Shown here: piece after piece, positions 33,536 through 41,732 of the stretch
Numbering within the stretch: the stretch's first letter is position 1
Layout of the letters: each line of letters starts with the position of its first letter
Source of the DNA: CAZGMJ01 sp964526785
Lineage (GTDB): Bacteria; Planctomycetota; Phycisphaerae; Sedimentisphaerales; Anaerobacaceae
Assembly: GCA_964526785.1 (NCBI GenBank)
Contig: CAZGMJ010000005.1
Span: forward strand, 111,144 to 175,143
Length of the DNA stretch: 64,000 nucleotides
Direction of reading: 5' to 3'
Made by a program: the position numbers and the translations under genes
Notes under the pieces: generated by a model
Told to the model about the DNA's origin: nothing
What the model saw: the letters and a program-made list of their open reading frames with translations, nothing else
Databases searched by the model: none

Positions 33536-34841
33536 TCAGACTGATTGACAACGTTTGTCGCACTTGCCAAACCGGCGGGCCTCCTTAATCGAAGTCTGTC
33601 TGTTCTGAATCGGGGCCCATCCTGACTGCATGATTTCTCCGGTCGGATCGAAGTGTGTCGGGCCGGCTCCTGTGGCCGGACCCTCCGCTCCGATTCCTGC
33701 ATCTACTGGCCGTTGTTCGAGGTCGATCGTGCGCAAGTGGATGATCTCATCACATCAGGACGCTGGCCGACGGACAGAAACTTGCGGAATACGGCTCAAC
33801 GGCGCCGACATGGGAATTGCCCGAACAGACAATCGCTTGCATGTATCGCTTGCCGATTTCGAAATCGACGGCGGATGTGATTGCGAGCTGAATGAACTCG
33901 AATTCGTAATGAAGAGCACCACCTCGGACATCGGCGACTAGGGGCGTCTCGCTTGCGATTCGTCGGTCGTCTGCATGTCCGCTCCACGCGCCATTCTGCT
34001 GGGCAGACTTGGGGTCGGTCTGGCCGGCCGGCTGCGCAGACGTAGAAGACTGTGGACATCGCATCTTCGAACAGTTCTCCACCGGACTGCGGACTTGGCT
34101 CACAGCCATCCTAGTCATACCTCCCATGGTTCATAAATGTCGAGCGCAAGTCCTCCACGTATCCTCACAGAGTTGAAGTATGAAAAGACCGGCAGAGACG
34201 CCCGGCATCTGACCACGCCCTGTACGAATTGGATTCTCCAGGTCCGACGCGAGTACACAAAGAGGCTTCGCTGCAATACAGCGTCGTGGAGTACGTGAGG
34301 ACCGGGTGCGCTGGCGTCATAAGCTTGTGGCCCGGCAATTGGGCGGCAGTATGCCGCACGCGCCGATGCGATACTGCGATCGCTTTGCTCCGTGTATGCG
34401 ATGGGGGCGAAATAGAATTCTTGTCTTCCATACGACGTCGGTTTAAGGATTAAGCTTGGTTAAATGAGGGGTTTTACCTATATCGCTGCTATCCTGGCTG
34501 CGGTCTAATTGCATCGATTTACAGACCGTGCACGTTGCCGTTCCGCGCAGCCCGTATCCCGGAGGGTGGTAAACGAGAACGGCGGCCATCGGCCTGAAGA
34601 GATCACCCGTACGGACCCGGTATGAAAGCAGAAGAAACAAGGCCGAAAGGGACGCGACCGTGAAGCGGATATTGAAGAATTCGGAAGAGACAACCCTAGG
34701 GGAGGTGCAAGCATGAATGTTATGGCACATCGCTGCAGAGGACCTTGACGGCCGGTCTGCCACAAGCACATGGCCGATGCGCTTGCGCGCCTCGGCTGAC
34801 ACACCATTCGATTTGGCAACCCTTTCGAAAGGGAAATGGAC
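33536..34841. other. Gene-poor region with a decayed PEP-CTERM gene
   Basis: About 1.3 kb without an intact gene. It contains a degraded PEP-CTERM gene (33630-34053, listed separately). The rest, including the stretch before the intact PEP-CTERM gene, shows only overlapping short frames without ribosome-binding sites. Confidence 0.5.
33630..34053 (+). pseudogene. Remnant of a PEP-CTERM protein gene with an in-frame amber codon
   Basis: An open frame from 33630 stops at TAG 33939-33941. Reading on in the same frame reaches GRLACDSSVVCMSAPRAILL and then a PEP-CTERM-like tail AILLGRLGVGLAGRLRRRRRL (33981 onward). This parallels AILLGSLGVGLVGWLRRRKSL of the intact protein at 34842-35384; identical base runs include attctgctgggcag and gcgcagacg. 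The stop before the sorting tail and the loss of the final stop codon after Leu show decay. The upstream part is not recognisable. Confidence 0.55.
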
Positions 34842-35384
34842 ATGAAAAAAAGCAAGACGTTATGGATGGCGGGACTGCTCGCAGTGTTACTGGCAGGGAC
34901 GCAGACCGCCTTAGCGATTCCCACGATCGAGGTGGAATGCGTTGGCGTCACTGAACCTGATCTATGGGGCCGGATGTACGATCAATGGCAAATCACATAC
35001 GTGGATGGCGATGGATCGGTCTGGTGGAGGATCACCAGTGCTCAGGGGATGGCTGGCGACCCCGTCGTGCCGAGCAATGATGATGAACCCGGGTCTGCTT
35101 GGGTAGCAACCGGTTTCGTGACGCCGGGATCGCCCGATGTCGTAGATGTGCTCAGCCACCTCGATCCCGATCCGCCTTTTGTGGACGGATACGATGATGG
35201 CTGGGACGCTGCTACGAGACAGATTTGCGTTGAGTACAGCAACAGCTTAGGCGGGCCTTGGTCGGGACCCATCTGCGAGACCTTTGTTTGCAACGGTGCG
35301 CAAATCCCCGCTCCCGGTGCGATTCTGCTGGGCAGTCTCGGCGTTGGTCTTGTCGGCTGGTTGCGCAGACGCAAATCGCTGTAA
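34842..35384 (+). CDS. PEP-CTERM sorting-signal protein
   Basis: A 180-residue exported protein. The signal peptide covers about 1-26 (KKSKTLWMAGLLAVLLAGTQTALA). The body has an Asp/Pro/Trp-rich region without a recognised domain. The C-terminus carries a PEP-CTERM-like signal: PAPGA, a hydrophobic helix (ILLGSLGVGLVGWL) and RRRK, processed by an exosortase and linked to exopolysaccharide-associated surface display. ATG 34842 is preferred over ATG 34836 because AAAGGG sits about 10 bases upstream. A bidirectional terminator follows at 35410-35445. Confidence 0.82.
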   Translation: MKKSKTLWMAGLLAVLLAGTQTALAIPTIEVECVGVTEPDLWGRMYDQWQITYVDGDGSVWWRITSAQGMAGDPVVPSNDDEPGSAWVATGFVTPGSPDVVDVLSHLDPDPPFVDGYDDGWDAATRQICVEYSNSLGGPWSGPICETFVCNGAQIPAPGAILLGSLGVGLVGWLRRRKSL

Positions 35385-35409
35385 GCCAGAATCTCGAAGA
35401 ATGCCTCAG

Positions 35410-35445
35410 AAAAAGGGCCGTACGTGTTGACTGTGCGGCCCGTTT
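35410..35445. terminator. Bidirectional intrinsic terminator
   Basis: A 9-bp stem GGGCCGTAC (35415-35423)/GTGCGGCCC (35433-35441) around a 9-base loop, flanked by AAAAA on the left and TTT on the right. It lies between the convergent PEP-CTERM gene and gpmA; the T-run is stronger for the minus-strand transcript. Confidence 0.7.
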
Positions 35446-35485
35446 CATGCGCCCGACAGCGGCCGAGCCGTCGGCAGCCTCATTC

Positions 35486-36232
35486 TTATTTCGATTTGCC
35501 CTGATCCGCGACAGCCTGGGCAGCTTTGGCTATCGCCTCGGCGTCACCCAGATAGAAATGCTTGACGGGCTTGAGGTCGTCATCGAATTCGTAAACCAGA
35601 GGCACGCCCGTTGGGATGTTCAGATGCGGTATCTCCTCGTCGCTGATGTCGTCTACGTACTTGACCAGCGCCCGCAGGCTGTTGCCGTGCGCACAGATAA
35701 GCACCCGCTTGCCCGCCTTGACCTCGGGCACGATTGACTCATGCCAGTACGGCAGGAAACGCTCGACAGTGTCCTTGAGACACTCGCTCAGCGGCAGCTC
35801 CTTCTCCGACAGCCCCCTGTACTTCTCTTCCTTCCCGGGATACCGCGGATCGTCCTTCTCCAGTGCCGGCGGCGGAACATCGTAGCTGCGCCGCCAGACG
35901 TGAACCTGCTCGTCGCCGAATTTCTCGGCCATCTCCGCTTTGTTCAGCCCCTGCAGCCCCCCGTAATGCCGTTCGTTAAGCCGCCACGAGTTGATAATCG
36001 GCAGCCACATCAGATCCATTTCATCCAGCGCGATCCACAGCGTCCGCACCGCCCGCTTGAGAACGGATGTAAACGCCAGATCGAACGAATATCCCTCCTT
36101 CCGCAGCGTTTGTCCCGCCTCGTGCGCTTCGGCTAACCCTTTCTCGCTGAGATCGACGTCCGTCCATCCCGTGAAACGGTTCTCCTTGTTCCAGACGCTC
36201 TCGCCGTGTCTAAGCAGTACCACCGTTGCCAT
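35486..36232 (-). CDS. gpmA: 2,3-bisphosphoglycerate-dependent phosphoglycerate mutase
   Basis: A 248-residue glycolytic enzyme interconverting 3- and 2-phosphoglycerate. The phospho-histidine lies in VLLRHGES (His9), with WNKENRFTGWTDVDLSEKG, the ERHYGGLQGLNKAE loop, and the second catalytic His in ICAHGNSLRALVKY. Length and motifs match GpmA. The start is 23 bases inside the DHH phosphoesterase gene, in another frame, so the two are translationally coupled. Confidence 0.95.
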   Translation of the reverse strand: MATVVLLRHGESVWNKENRFTGWTDVDLSEKGLAEAHEAGQTLRKEGYSFDLAFTSVLKRAVRTLWIALDEMDLMWLPIINSWRLNERHYGGLQGLNKAEMAEKFGDEQVHVWRRSYDVPPPALEKDDPRYPGKEEKYRGLSEKELPLSECLKDTVERFLPYWHESIVPEVKAGKRVLICAHGNSLRALVKYVDDISDEEIPHLNIPTGVPLVYEFDDDLKPVKHFYLGDAEAIAKAAQAVADQGKSK

Positions 36233-37289
36233 TCTTTGCCGTCTCCGTTTCTGCCTTCGCCCGCAAAAGCTTTACGCCGTATTGCGAGTTGGCGCCGACC
36301 GCCTTGATGAACCGTTGACGCACCCGCTTCTCCGTCTCCGCCACTTCGCTCTTGGTCCCTTTCTTGAGCGAAATCTGCCCGCCGGCAATCGATTCATGTC
36401 CGCCCCCCGTACCAACCCTCGACACCACTTTCTTCATGACTCCTTCTGCGCTGTTTTCAGTCTGCGATGTTCGCGCCGAAAGCAGCATCTGGCCGTCGAA
36501 TACTGCATAACACAGCGCCCAGTTCGTCGTGTCGTCCCGCAGCAGCAAATCGGCCACCTCGCCCACCATATCCGGAATGGTCACCTCGCCCAGCGACGTG
36601 ATAACGCAGTTGTCGTACACTCTCGCATTTTGCAGCCCCTCGGCCAGGTATCGATAGTAGTCCCGCTGGACCCGTCCTCGCTGTATCTCGCTCAGCATCT
36701 TCTTGTTCGCCAGCGGATACAGTTGGCCGATCGCCTCGGTGTCCGCACGCTTGGCCTCCTTGCCCAGATCCTGCGTGTCGGAGCGGATCCCGTAGAGCAG
36801 GGCGGTCGCCAGCGGAGCATCGGGCGTGATGCCCGCCTCCGTAAGATACTCGAACAAGATCGTCGATGTCGCACCGTACTGCTTGCGGATATCCATCAGC
36901 GGAGCTTTCCGCGTCTTCTTGTGCAGCGGATGATGATCGATCACAATGTCCGGCACGCAATCTTCGGGAAACGAGTTATTCCCCGCCTCAGGCTGTGTAT
37001 CGACAATCGCCGTGCAGTCGAATTTCCCAAAGTCGATCTCGTCGCACGATCGCAGATTGAGGTTCAGATATCGCACCAGCGCCCGGTTTTCCGCCCGGCC
37101 TACCGCTCCGCCGTGAGCGATCGAACATTGGACGCTGGATACGCTGTTTACCAGTTTCCGCAGCGCAACCGCCGCGGCTATCGCATCCGGATCGGGATGG
37201 TCCTGCATGACGATTACCATACTCGTCTTGTCTGCGAGCAGTTCCTCTATCCGCGTGATTCTGTCTTTTGTCTTCTCGTGTGGCTTCAT
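36210..37289 (-). CDS. DHH-family phosphoesterase (NrnA-like)
   Basis: A 359-residue protein with an N-terminal DHH domain (MQDHPDPDAIAAAVAL with the first metal-binding aspartates, VIDHHPLH as the DHH motif, GATSTILFEYL) and a C-terminal DHHA1 domain (GTGGGHESIAGGQI). NrnA-type enzymes hydrolyse nanoRNA and pAp. Members from other lineages hydrolyse cyclic dinucleotides, so the exact substrate is uncertain. About 20 Ala/Glu/Gly-rich residues extend the C-terminus. Overlap with gpmA is unusual and suggests co-translation. Confidence 0.88.
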   Translation of the reverse strand: MKPHEKTKDRITRIEELLADKTSMVIVMQDHPDPDAIAAAVALRKLVNSVSSVQCSIAHGGAVGRAENRALVRYLNLNLRSCDEIDFGKFDCTAIVDTQPEAGNNSFPEDCVPDIVIDHHPLHKKTRKAPLMDIRKQYGATSTILFEYLTEAGITPDAPLATALLYGIRSDTQDLGKEAKRADTEAIGQLYPLANKKMLSEIQRGRVQRDYYRYLAEGLQNARVYDNCVITSLGEVTIPDMVGEVADLLLRDDTTNWALCYAVFDGQMLLSARTSQTENSAEGVMKKVVSRVGTGGGHESIAGGQISLKKGTKSEVAETEKRVRQRFIKAVGANSQYGVKLLRAKAETETAKNGNGGTA

Positions 37290-37498
37290 ATTCCACCATT
37301 TGGCAACTTCTCAAACCGCATACCCTACAGCCTGTTCGCACTTTCTGCAAGCAGGATATGGTTGAGTCCGACTGAGGATTATGCTGCATTTCACCTGCGG
37401 GCGAACCGGTTCCTTTCTTGACGTCCGCCCCCGCCCCCTGTACCATGCAAAGCGTGAACGGAACGTAAATACTGTCTTCAGCGGAAAGGAATCGTAAT

Positions 37499-37684
37499 AT
37501 GTGCAGTGCAGCAAACAGCGAATGTTGTGGAACCGACAAACTGTGTGCCCTTACCTGCTGTCCGTGCAATCTCGATCTGGAGAAGATCACGCCGCTCGTC
37601 AACGCGCCGAAGTTTATCTGCAAGTCGTGCGGCCGCGTCGCAAATGACGAAAAGAACCTCTGCCAGCCGGTGCCCTTGAGTTGA
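37499..37684 (+). CDS. Cysteine-rich mini-protein, metal-binding type
   Basis: A 61-residue protein with ten cysteines: MCSAANSECCG, LCALTCCPC, and a CxxC knuckle ICKSCG followed by another Cys near the C-terminus. AAAGGAATCGTAAT precedes ATG 37499, so translation is credible. The pattern suggests a small zinc-ribbon or metallothionein-like protein. No family is recognised. It stands alone between the divergent DHH gene and the convergent cytochrome gene. Confidence 0.65.
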   Translation: MCSAANSECCGTDKLCALTCCPCNLDLEKITPLVNAPKFICKSCGRVANDEKNLCQPVPLS

Positions 37685-37712
37685 TGATGCACTGCCGGCA
37701 TCCGACGTGCCG

Positions 37713-39335
37713 CTACTCGGCGGCCGTCATGGCTTTAGCCATAAGGATGCCGGACTCGTCGGACATCGAATTGTAGTAGGATACGAAGCGGTCGGTCTCC
37801 GCGGCCGGTTGCTGCTTGAGATTCTGTGCCCAGCGAAAGGCAATCGGCTGGTACCACAACTCGGCCTCAACCACCAACGGTCCTTGAGCCGGCCCGACGG
37901 ACACCAGATAGTGAACGGTGTCCCTCTCATCCGTGAAATCCTCATCGGCCGATGCAGCTCCGCGGACCGCGATATCGCTATGCGCAGTCGCCTTGTCGAA
38001 ACCTCTCGGCAGGATCCGGTTGTCCTTGATGAACCGCACCGCAGACAGAAGACCCGTCGTAACCTCCTCCTTTGAGTCCGCCATGATCGCCTCGTATATC
38101 TGCACCTGTTCGGGCTTGCTTATCTCTGCATAGTGAGGCTCGAACCGCGTTTGATCCCGATCGTTGTCATTGCCGACGATTGAGCCGTCCGACCGCAGCG
38201 CGCCCGATTCGAAGACGATTTGTCCCTCCCTGTCCTTCACAGTCAGATGTATCCACGCCCGTCTCGACGGATACGCCGTAGGCAGCTTGTGGCCTGTCAG
38301 GTTTACAACGCGCACGTCTGCCTGCAACTGCTCGCCCCTGCGTTCGACTTCCGCAATCTCGATCTTGGCCGAACTGCCCGTCAGGTTGTCTCGAGTTTGC
38401 TCCGCCGCCCGCTCCAGTTGCTCCGGACGCGCCGTAACCCCCAACTCCTGTCGATAGCGGTCGAGAATCGCAGGCATGAAGAAGTTTCCGCCCCGAAACA
38501 CATGCCGCGAAAACGCCTCGCGGGACTGCCCGAGCACCGAGCTGATCTGCATCGGATGTGTCAGTTGCGGCATGTGGCACGACTGGCAATGCCGCTTGTC
38601 GGCGTACGCGCTGTGCTTCCATTCCAGATAAGGCACCTGCTCGGGCAACTCACCGATCACCTCTCCGTCCGGCCCGAGTGCGTGGGTATATAGAGTATGG
38701 CATGATGCGCAAAGATCCGAGCCCTGCACATGCTTGCTTTGCGCCGGCACCACCTGTGCCGACGAACGCATCACCCGCGTCCGCCCGGTGTCCACCTCGT
38801 ATGGACCGAAAACGGATCGCTCCCCCAGGGGCTTCTCAGTATCCACAACGAAGCCCGCCGTGAAGCTCTCTTTCGTGCCGAGCCCTTCTTCCTGAATCTG
38901 GTGGCACATGGTGCAAGACACGCCCTCGGCCGCAAAAGCGTCCGCTCCCGCGGCATTCGGCGCGACCGGCAAATGTCCAAACACCTGCCCTTTGCGCCCG
39001 CTGACCTTGGCGGCATACCGCGTCATCGGCATATGACACGCCGCACACTCATGTTCGATGGCTGCCGCAGCCGCCGGGTGATCGAGCATCTCACGACGCA
39101 CCGCCGCCTGCCAGTACGGATCCTTCGAGGAGTGGGCCATCATCGAAGACTGCCAGTTGGCGCCGATCGAGACGTCCTGCCCCGATGCCGTAATAAGCCC
39201 GTTGTGGCAGGCGATGCACCGGTTCGAGGCCACAAACAACTCCGTTACAGGCTTCGGTGCTCCGGCTTGCTGCCTGCCGGATCCTCCAGCAAATGAGGAT
39301 ATTATGAACAATAGGGCAAAGCTCTTAACGGCCAT
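37713..39335 (-). CDS. Multihaem cytochrome c (five CxxCH)
   Basis: A 540-residue exported protein with a signal-like N-terminus (MAVKSFALLFIISSFAGG). Five haem-c attachment motifs are visible: CIACH, CAACH, CTMCH, CASCH and CQSCH, all in the first 270 residues. The C-terminal half is haem-free and beta-rich, with NLTGHKLPTAYPSRRAWIHL, a segment seen in planctomycete multihaem cytochromes. It probably carries electrons in the periplasm or outer membrane. It follows a cytochrome/barrel fusion gene with a 3-base gap, so the two are one operon. Confidence 0.85.
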   Translation of the reverse strand: MAVKSFALLFIISSFAGGSGRQQAGAPKPVTELFVASNRCIACHNGLITASGQDVSIGANWQSSMMAHSSKDPYWQAAVRREMLDHPAAAAAIEHECAACHMPMTRYAAKVSGRKGQVFGHLPVAPNAAGADAFAAEGVSCTMCHQIQEEGLGTKESFTAGFVVDTEKPLGERSVFGPYEVDTGRTRVMRSSAQVVPAQSKHVQGSDLCASCHTLYTHALGPDGEVIGELPEQVPYLEWKHSAYADKRHCQSCHMPQLTHPMQISSVLGQSREAFSRHVFRGGNFFMPAILDRYRQELGVTARPEQLERAAEQTRDNLTGSSAKIEIAEVERRGEQLQADVRVVNLTGHKLPTAYPSRRAWIHLTVKDREGQIVFESGALRSDGSIVGNDNDRDQTRFEPHYAEISKPEQVQIYEAIMADSKEEVTTGLLSAVRFIKDNRILPRGFDKATAHSDIAVRGAASADEDFTDERDTVHYLVSVGPAQGPLVVEAELWYQPIAFRWAQNLKQQPAAETDRFVSYYNSMSDESGILMAKAMTAAE

Positions 39336-39338
39336 TCG

Positions 39339-40493
39339 CTACCATCCTTCGAAAAATCCACCATCAAACCAGTCCCACAACAGATATACCATGTACTCCG
39401 TTTCACGAAGGTCTCTGTTGTTCAGAGGTATCTTGGCGCCGAAACAAAGACGGACATGCTGGCGCCGGTTCAGCGCGACCTGCAATTGTGGAATCGCGTC
39501 CCAGTCGGTGTCTGTCCCCGAGACCAGTTCCTTCGACCCGATCAGTTCGACCATCGGAGACCATGCTTGCCCGTACACGCCGGTACTGATGGTCCGCCCG
39601 AACGCGCCCCGCCAGAATACTGTCTCATTTGCATGCTTGCCGTTGGACGGCAGTTCGAAGCCCGCCTGGCATTGGAAGAAATAGTCGGCCGGGAGTATCT
39701 GTCCATAAGCCAGATAAGGCTCGAAAATCGTTGTTCCCGATCCGAGCCCGTCGTCCTTGTCGCCGGTGTTGAAAAACACTTCGCCCCCCAGCGACACAAT
39801 CGAGCCGCTCTCGTAGCTGTGCAGCATCACGCGCTTGAAACCCACTCCGACATCCTCGATCGCGCCCCGCCAGTCCGTGTCCGTTCCGCCCGAGGCCGGC
39901 TGTTCCGCCCAGCCGAACGGAAAGATCAGCTCGAACTGATTTCGCTCGCCGATGCGCTTCTCATAAATAAGTTCATTCGTTACCTTGCCCAGTCCCTCGC
40001 TCTCGAAAGTTGATGAGAAAACGACTTCATCCTCCGGATAGGCTTTCGTTGTCTTCAGCGGGCGAGGCAGATTCAGTTCGCCCCGCGGCCAGTCCTTGTT
40101 CGTGCAGAAAGTGCGGATGTGGTTCAGAGTCTTCTGTATCTGCTCGTCCGTCAATGCATCCCCGAATGCAGGCATAATCTCCGAAAAGCCCCGCGCCGGC
40201 CCGCCCTCGGCTGTTACGTAATACCAGTCTCCGTCCGCTTCGCGCGGAGCAAACTCGCAGTCGCTGAAATCGGGCAGGGGGGTGTCGAAGCCGACAACGT
40301 GGGCCGGTGCCCCTCTCCCGTCCGATCCATGGCACGCCGCACACGCATTCTCGTAAAGCGCTCGGCCTGTCTCAGGCAGATCGCCGCCCACTTGCCCGCT
40401 GGCAAAGGTACCGGCGAAAATGACCAGCCATGTAGCGATAAGAAGTGGGAGCAACGGAGGACATCGTCTTTGATCTGTCGGTGCATCTGTCAT
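39339..40493 (-). CDS. Cytochrome c domain fused to an outer-membrane barrel-like domain
   Basis: A 384-residue exported protein. A signal segment (about 12-33) leads into a class I cytochrome c: GRALYENACAACHGSDGRGAP, with Met ligand in IMPAFGDALTDEQI. From about residue 140 the sequence turns into amphipathic alternating strands (NELIYEKRIGERNQFELIFPFGW; GVGFKRVMLHSYESGSIVSLGGEVFFN) and ends in an aromatic-rich tail, like an outer-membrane transporter-type barrel. The fusion of a haem domain to a barrel is unusual and suggests an electron conduit through the outer membrane with the five-haem partner. Confidence 0.8.
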   Translation of the reverse strand: MTDAPTDQRRCPPLLPLLIATWLVIFAGTFASGQVGGDLPETGRALYENACAACHGSDGRGAPAHVVGFDTPLPDFSDCEFAPREADGDWYYVTAEGGPARGFSEIMPAFGDALTDEQIQKTLNHIRTFCTNKDWPRGELNLPRPLKTTKAYPEDEVVFSSTFESEGLGKVTNELIYEKRIGERNQFELIFPFGWAEQPASGGTDTDWRGAIEDVGVGFKRVMLHSYESGSIVSLGGEVFFNTGDKDDGLGSGTTIFEPYLAYGQILPADYFFQCQAGFELPSNGKHANETVFWRGAFGRTISTGVYGQAWSPMVELIGSKELVSGTDTDWDAIPQLQVALNRRQHVRLCFGAKIPLNNRDLRETEYMVYLLWDWFDGGFFEGW

Positions 40494-40599
40494 TGACGTT
40501 TATCTCCAATGGTGCATCTGTTTACGATGATCCGCATGCGACCATCGCATGGAGTGTAACGGCCCGTGCGGCCTGTGTCCAGAATAAACTCACTCGCTC

Positions 40600-41412
40600 T
40601 TACTTCGCCTGCTTGAACACCCGTACGTAGTCAACATAGTATTTCTGTGGGAAAATCGAGTCATCGATACCTTTCTGGCCGCCCCACGAACCGCCGATAG
40701 CTGCGTTCAGAATAAGGTAGTGGGGCTTGTCGAAAGGCCAGACCGCGTTGCCTTTCCCTTCATTCTCGAAAGTGAAATACTTCTGGTCATCGACAAAGAA
40801 GTCGATGTGATCGGTGTGCCATTCAATGGCATAAACGTGGTAATCCCTCCAGGGCTTCTCGATCTTGATCTTCGCCCCTTTGTTCGTGCCCTTGACGTGG
40901 TTGTACGCCTCGGTGTGCACGTTGGCGTGAATCCTCTCGGGATCGAAGCCGACGTTCTCCATAATGTCGATCTCGCCGCACGCAGGCCACCTCCGATGTT
41001 CGGGATTGTTGCCGAGCATCCATATCGCAGGCCACATGCCTCTGCCTGTCGGCAGTTTGGCTCGCACTTCGATGCGACCGTACAGCCATTCCGCCTTGCC
41101 CCGCGTCTTGATACTGGCCGACGTGTACTGGCCGTCCCTGTACTGTTCCTTGCGCGCCTCGATAATCAGCTTCCCATCCTCAACCCGGCAGTTTTCCTTC
41201 CGGGCCTTCGTGTAATACTGCTTTTCGCGATTGCGAATGAAGCCCTCTTCATACCCCCACTTGTTTGGATCGGGCAGCCCCTCCCTGTCGAATTCCTCGT
41301 GCCACACCAGTTTCCAGCCGTCTTTCTCAATATCCTTCGTACTGCTTCCTGCCGCGGACGCCGCCGCTGCAATTGTCGCGATAAGAAGTGTCGCAAGTAC
41401 TCCAGTCCTCAT
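40600..41412 (-). CDS. Secreted glycoside hydrolase family 16 (laminarinase-like)
   Basis: A 270-residue exported enzyme. The signal peptide covers about 1-20. The GH16 catalytic motif GEIDIMENVG places the nucleophile at Glu147 and the acid/base at Glu152, with Asp149 between. LVWHEEFDREGLPDPNKW at the start and GRGMWPAIWML before the catalytic site are family hallmarks. It probably cleaves beta-1,3-glucans (laminarin) or related polysaccharides. AAGGAGAAG precedes ATG 41412. It is transcribed toward the cytochrome genes. Confidence 0.92.
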   Translation of the reverse strand: MRTGVLATLLIATIAAAASAAGSSTKDIEKDGWKLVWHEEFDREGLPDPNKWGYEEGFIRNREKQYYTKARKENCRVEDGKLIIEARKEQYRDGQYTSASIKTRGKAEWLYGRIEVRAKLPTGRGMWPAIWMLGNNPEHRRWPACGEIDIMENVGFDPERIHANVHTEAYNHVKGTNKGAKIKIEKPWRDYHVYAIEWHTDHIDFFVDDQKYFTFENEGKGNAVWPFDKPHYLILNAAIGGSWGGQKGIDDSIFPQKYYVDYVRVFKQAK

Positions 41413-41449
41413 TGTCTTCTCCTTAGAGCGGATAATCCGGTATGTCAAA

Positions 41450-41587
41450 TTGCGCTGCCCGGCGTGTGGTGGCGACAGAGTGCCGGTTTATGACAGTAAC
41501 CATCTGCCCATTCGCTACCACAAACGCTCTGACTGTGGCCATACGTTCAAGTCGGTTGAGGTCAATTACAGACCAAAGAGTAGGTAG
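41450..41587 (+). CDS. Mini zinc-ribbon protein (Ogr/NrdR-like fragment)
   Basis: A 45-residue frame from TTG 41450 reads RCPACGGDRVPVYDSNH...KRSDCGHTFKS: a CxxC pair followed, after 20 residues, by a lone DCGH knuckle, as in phage Ogr/Delta and NrdR-type zinc ribbons. The second half has only one Cys of the usual pair, so the fold may be incomplete or the gene decayed. No clear ribosome-binding site. It lies between the GH16 and NACHT genes and may be a remnant of a mobile element. Confidence 0.35.
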   Translation: MRCPACGGDRVPVYDSNHLPIRYHKRSDCGHTFKSVEVNYRPKSR

Positions 41588-41732
41588 AAGAACTGTCAAG
41601 CATATATCTGCTGGGCACAAGCACGCGAGGTCTGCGTTCTCAGCCCAAATAGACCGTTTCGTCATTTCTCCATGCCACAGAAGGCACTGAGAGCCGTCTG
41701 GCCAGCAGCATTCATCTATTTCGAGTACAGAA

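Noticed and set aside
34720..34741. Possible sigma-54 promoter (TGGCAC...TGC) upstream of the PEP-CTERM gene
   Set aside because: The GG and GC are one base closer than the -24/-12 consensus allows.
34505..34951. Minus-strand frame of 148 residues in the gene-poor region
   Set aside because: Overlaps the start of the PEP-CTERM gene and has no recognisable domain or ribosome-binding site.
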